A program made the position numbers and the translations under genes. A stretch of DNA of 13,195 nt from Limnochordia bacterium (GTDB lineage Bacteria; Bacillota; Limnochordia; Darwinibacteriales; B1SED10-159), in contig SLOZ01000502.1 in assembly GCA_007132255.1 (NCBI GenBank), forward strand, positions 1 to 13,195. Direction: 5' to 3'. Within the stretch, counting starts at the first letter, position 1; every line of letters begins with the position of its first letter. Positions 8,350 through 13,195 of this stretch are shown here, in pieces. The notes under the pieces were generated by a model, which was not told the origin of the DNA, made no database searches, and worked only from the letters and a program-made list of their open reading frames with translations.

Positions 8350-8399
8350 GAAAGACTGCGCACACTGAGCGGTTCACTGTTCAGTGTGCGCAGCTTTTC
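8350..8399 (+). terminator. Intrinsic terminator of the fdh-rnf operon
   Basis: Two bases after the rnfD stop begins a perfect 13-bp stem: CTGCGCACACTGA (8356-8368) pairs with 8381-8393. Four further inner pairs, two of them wobble, reduce the loop to about TTCA. An A-rich 5' flank and a TTTT 3' tract border the stem. It marks the end of the transcript and shows that no rnfG, E, A or B genes follow in it. Confidence 0.88.
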
Positions 8400-8808
8400 G
8401 GAGTATACCTAAGTGTGCCTCACCAGGCGTCCACAACAACAGGGATCGTTGGTGGAGATTTGCGCGCTCCATGTGTCGGGCACTGGCCATTGAAGCAAGG
8501 CAAACTTTCGTTAACCAACGGGAAACGTCTGCGGACCATGAGTTCTCCTCGCACCTACCAAGCTCGGCGTAAAGCCCCTTCCCTTAGATATGGGGATATG
8601 AGCCGAACAAATGTTTTACTTATGCAGCTGTAGGCTGTATGATGTAGGTATGGAATATAAAACCAACAAGAATATCGTTTATTCCTGTAAGTACCACGTT
8701 GTTTGGCGTCCTAAGTATCGAAGAAAAGTCCTGGAAGGTGACCAGCAAGTGCAGTTGAGGATGAAGACAGCAGCGGACAGCGGGCAGCGCAGCTGTTCGC
8801 TGCTTTGA
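8400..8808 (+). mobile_element. Decayed IS200/IS605-family remnants
   Basis: Two transposon pieces lie head to tail. From 8415 to about 8600 one frame ends in RRKAPSLRYGD, resembling the C-terminal tail of IS605 TnpB proteins. The same bases (8574-8595) form CCCC...GGGG, like a worn copy of the typical right-end hairpin. About 25 bases later comes TTTTAC (8614-8619), then a 7-bp hairpin (8622-8628 with 8634-8640, loop TGTAG) resembling a left-end hairpin, then a truncated tnpA at 8650. No complete transposase remains, so the element is dead. The tnpA match is clear; the tnpB tail and the end assignments are recalled family patterns, less certain. Confidence 0.5.
8650..8808 (+). pseudogene. 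Truncated IS200-type transposase TnpA (Y1 HUH family)
   Basis: The first ~30 codons match the N-terminus of IS200/IS605 TnpA, including YSCKYHVVWRPKYRRKVL. After VLEGD the frame continues about 20 codons with no resemblance and stops at 8808. A full TnpA is about 130-155 residues; both the HUH metal-binding motif (PDHVHL type) and the catalytic tyrosine are missing. I did not find the rest in other frames downstream, so this is a deletion, not a simple frameshift. It is non-functional and says only that such transposons once inserted here. Confidence 0.75.
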
Positions 8809-9122
8809 CGTGCTGCTGGCGGACATGCATGACGGATTCTCCTAAATCTGTAACGAGTTTCCAACGAAACACTTCTAGCCGGAGATAGGCACTGCAGCTA
8901 GGCGTCCACTGCAGAACTCTGCTCGGAGAGCGACTTTGGGCACGCGTGATCACGGAGTTCCCAGCTGGCGGGAAGTGGCGGTTTCTGATTTGCGCTCCCA
9001 AGCCACTCTTGAAATGGACTGCGAGTGGTGCGCGACGAAATCGCCATTGGTGAGCTGTCTCGCGAAGCCCTTGAGCCGCCCTGGCGTGACAGGTGGTTAA
9101 GGGGGTTGAGGGTAACCGTACC
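8809..9122. other. Intergenic stretch without a recognisable gene
   Basis: No credible coding sequence on either strand. It contains small inverted repeats: GCCACTC/GAGTGGT at 9002-9008 and 9023-9029, GCGA/TCGC at 9032-9044, and GGTTA/TAACC at 9095-9099 and 9113-9117. The last lies directly upstream of the -35 box of the next promoter and could be an operator. Much of the rest looks like decayed DNA continuing from the transposon remnants. Confidence 0.4.
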
Positions 9123-9151
9123 TTGACTTCAAGAACCTAACCCTCTATAAT
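9123..9151 (+). promoter_or_regulatory. Strong sigma-70/sigma-A type promoter for the peptide transporter operon
   Basis: TTGACT (9123-9128) and TATAAT (9146-9151) are separated by exactly 17 bases. The match is five of six at -35 and perfect at -10. Transcription should start near 9158, about 35 bases before the small ORF at 9193 and about 187 bases before the binding-protein gene. It is the best promoter match in the window. Confidence 0.8.
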
Positions 9152-9192
9152 TCTAAGTAAACTGATAGGAATAATCACATTTCGAGGAGGCG

Positions 9193-9348
9193 ATGGCTGC
9201 AGATGGTTATACCCGAATCCCAGCAAAGATGTTCTTGCAGCCACAGGGACCTTTCGTCGCTGCGCAGACCGGCAAGGCCTCAGCGGTTGCCCAACTCGAA
9301 AACCTGTGTCAGTGCACTGTGAAACCTGAATGGAGGGGAAGTAATTGA
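9193..9348 (+). CDS. Small 51-residue ORF leading the peptide transporter operon
   Basis: I do not recognise this protein. It begins MAADGYTRIPAKMF, has a Cys-Gln-Cys at residues 39-41 and ends in EWRGSN; it has no membrane segment. GAGGAGG (9184-9190) lies just upstream; the GAGG part is five bases from the ATG. The stop TGA at 9346-9348 overlaps the TTG start of the binding-protein gene, so translation could be coupled. The ATG also falls in an 8-bp inverted repeat (9194-9201 with 9236-9243). It may be a leader peptide that tunes expression, a real small protein, or a chance open frame. The ribosome binding site, promoter and overlap favour translation, but coding sense is unproven. Confidence 0.45.
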   Translation: MAADGYTRIPAKMFLQPQGPFVAAQTGKASAVAQLENLCQCTVKPEWRGSN

Positions 9349-10919
9349 ATAGCAAGCGACCTGTAAGTTTGATGGCTCTGGTGGTTGTCGTGTTCGCTTT
9401 CATGGGAGTGATGACCGGTGGAGTCCAGGCGATTACACCCGCTGCCGAACGTGCTGTGATTGGAGTTCCGCAGGAGCCGCGTACGCTGCTCCCACATTTT
9501 GATCTGTTAACCTTAAGTCATGAGGTCCAGAGCTTAGTCTTTGATCGACTTCTCACCTTGGATACGGATGGCGATTATCTGCCGCGCTTAGCAGCTGTGG
9601 TTCCAAGTGTTGCGAACGGAGGAATCTCTCCTGATGGGCGCACTTACACCTTTACTCTGCGGGAAGGTGTGGAATGGCAGGATGGACAGCCGTTCACTTC
9701 GGCTGATGTGAAATTTACTTGGGAAGTCATCACCAATCCTGATTTGCCCATTCCCAGCCGATCCATATGGGACGAGGTCGTTTCTGTTGAGACACCAGAT
9801 CCGTATACCATTGTCTTTGAATTTGCTGAACCTAATGTGGCATTTCTGGCTGTCACGGCCAGGAGCAATGCCTTCATGCTGCCCAAGCACCTGCTCGAAG
9901 GCGAAGATATCGTGAACTCTTCGCTGAATCGCAACCCTGTGGGTACCGGCCCCTTCACGGTTCAAGAATGGGTCTCGGGCAGTCACATTGCTCTAGAGCG
10001 GAACCCAGGATACTGGCAGGATGACAAACCGGAGTTGGCCGAAATCGTTGTTAGGATCATCCCGGGTACCGAGGGACAGCGGGCCGCCCTCCAGCGCGGT
10101 GAGTTGGATGTGTTGTTGGACATTACCTCGGCTGATCTGTCGTTTGTCGAGGGACTAAACCAATACCAGGTGGTAACGACGCCAACCTATGCTTGGTGGC
10201 ACTTCTGGCTCAATAACGATGATCCGGTGCTTAGCGATGGAAATGTCCGCCGAGCATTGGTCTATGGCCTTGATAAAGCAGCCATTACGGAAACTGTAAT
10301 GCAGGGAGTTAACGTTCCACTGGATGCAGTGTTCCCGCCAGCGCACTGGGCTCATAACCCAGATGTAAGAACCTACCCGTACGACCCCGCTAGAGCGCAA
10401 GAGCTCTTGGAAGAGTCGGGCTGGACCGTTGGAGCGGATGGCATTCGGCAGAAAGATGGGACGCGCTTGAGGCTTGAAGTCTTGAACATCGCCGGACAGG
10501 CCGAACGGCTCCGGGTGATCCAGATCGCGCAAGCGTATTGGCGGGATTTAGGAATTGATGTTCAAGTGCGCGAAATTGATGGCGCTTCGTTCCCGCCAAC
10601 CATGGGTAGTGGCGACTTCCAAATCGCCTACGGCTGGTTTGGTGAAGAACATGAACCTGTTTTTAATCTTTGGCTGGGTACTAATTGGCAGAACTACGAT
10701 AACCAAGAAGCCTTCGATTTGCTGGCGCAGGTGCCGACCACAGTGGAACAGAGTGAACGAAGAGCTCTTATCCAGGAGTTTCAGAAACTTGCGGCCGAAG
10801 ATGTGCCGACCTTACCGTTGGCGACGCGAGCGTTGCTCAGCGCTGCGAGGACGGATCTCCAAGGATATCAGCCTGGCTTAGCCGGCAGTCTTTGGAATGC
10901 CGCAGATTGGTCGAAATAG
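9345..10919 (+). CDS. ABC transporter peptide-binding protein (family 5, DppA/OppA type)
   Basis: This extracytoplasmic solute-binding protein captures peptides, or possibly nickel or another small ligand, and delivers them to the permeases encoded next. The 524 residues fit SBP_bac_5. A Sec signal peptide with a hydrophobic core covers residues 1-29, with likely cleavage after VQA. The family pattern SPDGRTYTFTLREGVEWQDG, followed by the usual FTSADV, is clear near residues 90-115. No Cys is at the cleavage site, so there is no lipobox. The TTG start at 9345 is supported by GGAGG (9332-9336), eight bases upstream. The ligand cannot be told from sequence. It is followed after nine bases by the DppB-type permease. 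Confidence 0.92.
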   Translation: MNSKRPVSLMALVVVVFAFMGVMTGGVQAITPAAERAVIGVPQEPRTLLPHFDLLTLSHEVQSLVFDRLLTLDTDGDYLPRLAAVVPSVANGGISPDGRTYTFTLREGVEWQDGQPFTSADVKFTWEVITNPDLPIPSRSIWDEVVSVETPDPYTIVFEFAEPNVAFLAVTARSNAFMLPKHLLEGEDIVNSSLNRNPVGTGPFTVQEWVSGSHIALERNPGYWQDDKPELAEIVVRIIPGTEGQRAALQRGELDVLLDITSADLSFVEGLNQYQVVTTPTYAWWHFWLNNDDPVLSDGNVRRALVYGLDKAAITETVMQGVNVPLDAVFPPAHWAHNPDVRTYPYDPARAQELLEESGWTVGADGIRQKDGTRLRLEVLNIAGQAERLRVIQIAQAYWRDLGIDVQVREIDGASFPPTMGSGDFQIAYGWFGEEHEPVFNLWLGTNWQNYDNQEAFDLLAQVPTTVEQSERRALIQEFQKLAAEDVPTLPLATRALLSAARTDLQGYQPGLAGSLWNAADWSK

Positions 10920-10928
10920 AGGTGAAGC

Positions 10929-11888
10929 ATGGTGTCACGCTACGCTGTCAAAAGGATCCTGGGTACTATACCCAGGATCCTCCTGATCTCATTTATCCTT
11001 TTTCTGTTAATTCATCTGCCCAGCGGCGGACCGGCGGACATCTATGCCGGTGATCCCAGCGCGTCTCCAGCGGACATTGAAAGAATCAGGGAGCTTTGGG
11101 GTCTTGACGAACCCCTCTTGGTGCAATACGGAACGTGGCTGCAAAATGCCGTGACAGGCAACTGGGGGCGATCCTTCGTGGAGCGTCGAGGTGTGCTTGA
11201 TGTCGTTAGAGACAGATTGCTCAATACGCTCCTACTAACGGGAACGGCCCTCGTGCTTTCCCTGCTAGCTGGATTTATTCTTGGCATCATCGGAGCCCTT
11301 GGAACTCGCAGGGGAACATATAATATCGTTCAGGGACTGGCTGTATTAGGGATGAGCATTCCAACCTTTTGGAGCGGCGCTCTAGTCATCCTGTTCTTCT
11401 CCGTCTACTTACAATGGATTCCATCAGGAGGGATGTATACCATCGGAGCTTCCTTCTCGTGGATCGATCGCCTCAGTCACCTTGCCGCCCCTGCGGTGGT
11501 CCTAGGCTCTGTTTACGTTGCGCAGTGGACCCGCTACGTACAGTCCGGGCTCCGGCAGGTTATGCGCGAGGATTACATTCGCACCGCCAAAGCCAAGGGC
11601 ATAGGTCACCTTGAGGCAAGCCTCAAACATGGGCTTCCCAATGCCGCGATTCCGTTGGTGACCGTCTTGGGCCTCGAAGCACCAAAACTAATCTCAGGAG
11701 CCATGGTAACCGAAGTCGTTTTTTCTTGGCCAGGCTTAGGACGACTCCTGACGGACTCGCTGCTGGCCCGGGATTACCCGGTTGTGATGGGAGTTCTGAT
11801 GGTCTTGGTGCTGGTGGTCGTACTTGCCAATTTACTCACCGATTTTGCCTATAGTTGGCTGGATCCGAGGGTGAGGTATGACGGATGA
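10929..11888 (+). CDS. Peptide ABC transporter permease, DppB/OppB type
   Basis: This is one of two membrane subunits forming the transport channel. The 319-residue protein starts with the usual N-terminal helix, then an extracytoplasmic segment, then about five further membrane helices. The cytoplasmic EAA-like loop that docks the ATPase is recognisable (REDYIRTAKAKGIG, about residues 214-227). The C-terminus WLDPRVRY is typical of the family. The ATG at 10929 has GAGGTG upstream. It overlaps the next permease by four bases (ATGA). Its codons 9-18 contain a very strong RNA hairpin. Membrane topology is by eye. Confidence 0.93.
   Translation: MVSRYAVKRILGTIPRILLISFILFLLIHLPSGGPADIYAGDPSASPADIERIRELWGLDEPLLVQYGTWLQNAVTGNWGRSFVERRGVLDVVRDRLLNTLLLTGTALVLSLLAGFILGIIGALGTRRGTYNIVQGLAVLGMSIPTFWSGALVILFFSVYLQWIPSGGMYTIGASFSWIDRLSHLAAPAVVLGSVYVAQWTRYVQSGLRQVMREDYIRTAKAKGIGHLEASLKHGLPNAAIPLVTVLGLEAPKLISGAMVTEVVFSWPGLGRLLTDSLLARDYPVVMGVLMVLVLVVVLANLLTDFAYSWLDPRVRYDG
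10953..10981 (+). repeat. Perfect 13-bp hairpin inside the 5' end of the permease gene
   Basis: AGGATCCTGGGTA (10953-10965) pairs perfectly with 10969-10981 around a 3-base loop CTA. It starts 24 bases after the permease start codon and 34 bases after the binding-protein stop. In RNA it would be very stable and could protect the binding-protein mRNA or slow permease translation. The repeat is directly seen; the role is inferred. Confidence 0.7.
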
Positions 11889-12709
11889 GACATATCCTGC
11901 TCCGGCGCTTCACCAAGGAAACATTGGCGATTATCGGTCTGTTTGTCTTGGCAGTGTTCGTCCTCGCGGCCATTTTCGCTCCGTTCATTACCCCGGTTGA
12001 TCCAAACCGAGTGAATCCCAGAGAGATGCTGCGACCGCCTAGTTCGTCTCATTGGATGGGGACGGACGATATTGGCCGCGATGTATTCAGCCGATTGTTG
12101 TACGCTGGGCGCGCTTCGCTTTCCTTGGGAGTTGGTGTGGCCTTGGTTTCGGTGGGGCTCGGTGGGGCTCTTGGTGCTTTGGCTGGTTTTTCCGAGGGGT
12201 GGATCGACGCATTGGTATCGCTCTTGATTGATTCGATCCTCTCCGTACCGATCTTGGCGCTCGCGATGGTTGCCAGTGCTTTTATCGACCTGACGCCTTG
12301 GCGGTTGATCTTGATCTTGGCGCTGAGTTCTTGGCCCACAACCGCGAGACTCGTGCGCGGTCAGGTGCTGCAGTTAAAACAGTTGACCTATGTGGAAGCG
12401 GCTCATGCCATCGGCGCAACGCGCTTACGGGTGCTGTTCCGACACATTGTGCCCAATACCTTAGGCGTGGTATCTGTTTCTGCGTCCTTACTTGTAGCTT
12501 ACGCCATACTTATCGAGTCGGCTCTCAGCTTTCTCGGCTTTGGAGTGCCACCTCCTACAGCTACGTGGGGCGGCATGCTCTATGGTGCGCAGTTGTACTA
12601 CCGAGAAGCCCCGTGGCTGGCAGTGTTTCCGGGGTTAAGTATTACCTTGGTCGTGGCCAGCATCAATTTCCTGGGTGAAGGACTTAAGCGGATAGTGGGG
12701 CCGACGTGA
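11885..12709 (+). CDS. Peptide ABC transporter permease, DppC/OppC type
   Basis: This is the second channel subunit of the peptide importer. The 274-residue protein has an N-terminal helix (LAIIGLFVLAVFVLAAIFAP), the family motif HWMGTDDIGRDVFSRLLYAGR after it, and the EAA docking loop TYVEAAHAIGATRLRVLFRHIVPN. The segment ESALSFLGFGVPPPTATWG near the end is also typical. The ATG at 11885 overlaps the previous stop and has GAGGT (11873-11877) upstream; an ATG at 11878 is in a different frame. No ATPase gene (DppD/DppF type) follows in this window, so the energy subunits must be encoded elsewhere or have been lost. Confidence 0.93.
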   Translation: MRHILLRRFTKETLAIIGLFVLAVFVLAAIFAPFITPVDPNRVNPREMLRPPSSSHWMGTDDIGRDVFSRLLYAGRASLSLGVGVALVSVGLGGALGALAGFSEGWIDALVSLLIDSILSVPILALAMVASAFIDLTPWRLILILALSSWPTTARLVRGQVLQLKQLTYVEAAHAIGATRLRVLFRHIVPNTLGVVSVSASLLVAYAILIESALSFLGFGVPPPTATWGGMLYGAQLYYREAPWLAVFPGLSITLVVASINFLGEGLKRIVGPT

Positions 12710-12796
12710 CCTAAGGGTTTTGGACGAACGAATATGACTTCTCTCAACGATTCCGTAACCCAGAGAGTTAAGGATAGTGGCTGAAAGGAACGAACC
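12710..12796. other. Short region after the permease operon
   Basis: No gene is visible. GGGTT/AACCC and CTCTC/GAGAG form only weak possible hairpins, and there is no clear intrinsic terminator with a T tract. AAGGA at 12784-12788 could be a ribosome binding site for the broken frame that follows. Confidence 0.35.
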
Positions 12797-13006
12797 GTTA
12801 AGCGGAAACGCGAAACAGCGGCGTTGGTGCTCATACTAGGGGCGTCAGCGCTGTTTTCGTTGTTATGCACGCAGGTATGTTTGCGACGCGGCTGCTGTCT
12901 GCCCGGTAGATCGCGAGCGGAGGTCAGAACGGAAGACGTTCATGGATTCAGTAGGCATGTGGCGTTGGGCGCACGCAACATAGGTTTGATCGAGCAGCGG
13001 TTCTAG
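12797..13006 (+). pseudogene. Possible broken secretory or membrane protein start
   Basis: The frame from 12797 reads like a signal peptide: KRKRETAALVLILGASALF (12800-12856), a basic start followed by a hydrophobic core. AAGGA lies eight bases upstream, where a start codon would be expected at 12797. The codon there is GTT, one base from GTG. After the hydrophobic part the composition becomes Cys/Arg-rich and the frame stops at 13006, after about 69 codons. It could be the degraded 5' end of an exported protein gene, or chance; an internal TTG at 12824 lacks a good ribosome site. Confidence 0.25.
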
Positions 13007-13009
13007 CGC

Positions 13010-13195
13010 TCACGGAGCCGGTCTTCCGGCCGGAGAGGTCCAAGGTTCCAGAGTGCGTTGAGTCACATCGAGCAATGCCTCATATCTCTTCGCTACAAAT
13101 AGCCGATAGGGCTCGCGATGAGGCGGAGTGGTTCCATGACGCGCCAGCATAAACTGGACGAAAAGCGGATTCCGTGGGATGAGCGCATTTTCCAA
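13010..13195 (-). CDS. Partial unknown ORF running off the window end
   Basis: The minus-strand frame is open from the window edge to a stop at 13010-13012 and gives at least 61 residues with plausible protein composition (RHGTTPPHREPYRLFVAKRY in the middle, ending in GRPAP). I do not recognise a family. No ribosome site can be judged because the start may lie outside the window. Near its 3' end is a GC-rich hairpin GCCGG-TCTT-CCGGC (13017-13030). If real, it is convergent with the permease operon. Confidence 0.35.
   Translation of the reverse strand: MENALIPRNPLFVQFMLARHGTTPPHREPYRLFVAKRYEALLDVTQRTLEPWTSPAGRPAP

Noticed and set aside
9158..9344. T-box or other known riboswitch in the transporter leader
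   Set aside because: No T-box sequence or terminator/antiterminator pair is present; the leader is better explained by the small ORF.
8400..9344. tRNA gene or CRISPR array in the gene-poor region
   Set aside because: No tRNA T-loop consensus or cloverleaf was found, and there are no regularly spaced direct repeats.

Overview
The window most likely comes from an anaerobic, formate-using bacterium. It encodes a selenocysteine formate dehydrogenase of the respiratory (Tat-exported) type, an Rnf-type electron-transfer pair and a molybdopterin-guanine-dinucleotide enzyme. Strong AGGAGG-type ribosome binding sites, frequent GTG/TTG starts and moderate GC content suggest a Bacillota (Firmicutes)-like organism. 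The peptide-binding protein lacks a lipobox, which fits a diderm member better than a typical monoderm one. The taxonomy is inference only.

Layout. Positions 1-222 hold a strong hairpin that could terminate mobA (minus strand) or an upstream plus-strand gene. mobA (223-870, minus) has its own extended -10 promoter. An AT-rich divergent region with two palindromes (about 880-1254) leads into a tight plus-strand operon: fdhE (1255-2148), fdhA (2175-5231, read through an in-frame UGA at 2775-2777 as selenocysteine), fdhB (5228-6031), rnfC (6028-7341) and rnfD (7374-8348). It closes with a clear intrinsic terminator at 8350-8399. About 950 bases follow without an intact gene. They contain remnants of IS200/IS605-type transposons: a right-end hairpin, a left-end-like hairpin and the first ~30 codons of a tnpA. 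Next comes a second operon with a near-consensus promoter (9123-9151), a 51-codon small ORF, a family-5 peptide-binding protein and two DppB/DppC-type permeases (to 12709). No ATPase genes follow in the window. The last ~490 bases carry only a broken secretory-protein-like start and a partial unknown ORF on the minus strand.

How the genes work together. MobA makes the bis-MGD cofactor, FdhE helps mature the enzyme, FdhA oxidises formate outside the cytoplasmic membrane, and FdhB relays electrons and anchors the dimer. The usual cytochrome b subunit (FdnI type) is absent. In its place, in the same transcription unit, are only RnfC (NADH/FMN/4Fe-4S) and RnfD (membrane FMN protein), without rnfA, B, E or G. 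The most interesting hypothesis is a membrane formate:NAD+ oxidoreductase. FdhAB would feed electrons into RnfD from the outer face and RnfC would pass them to NAD+ inside, possibly coupled to ion movement. I could not check this against databases.
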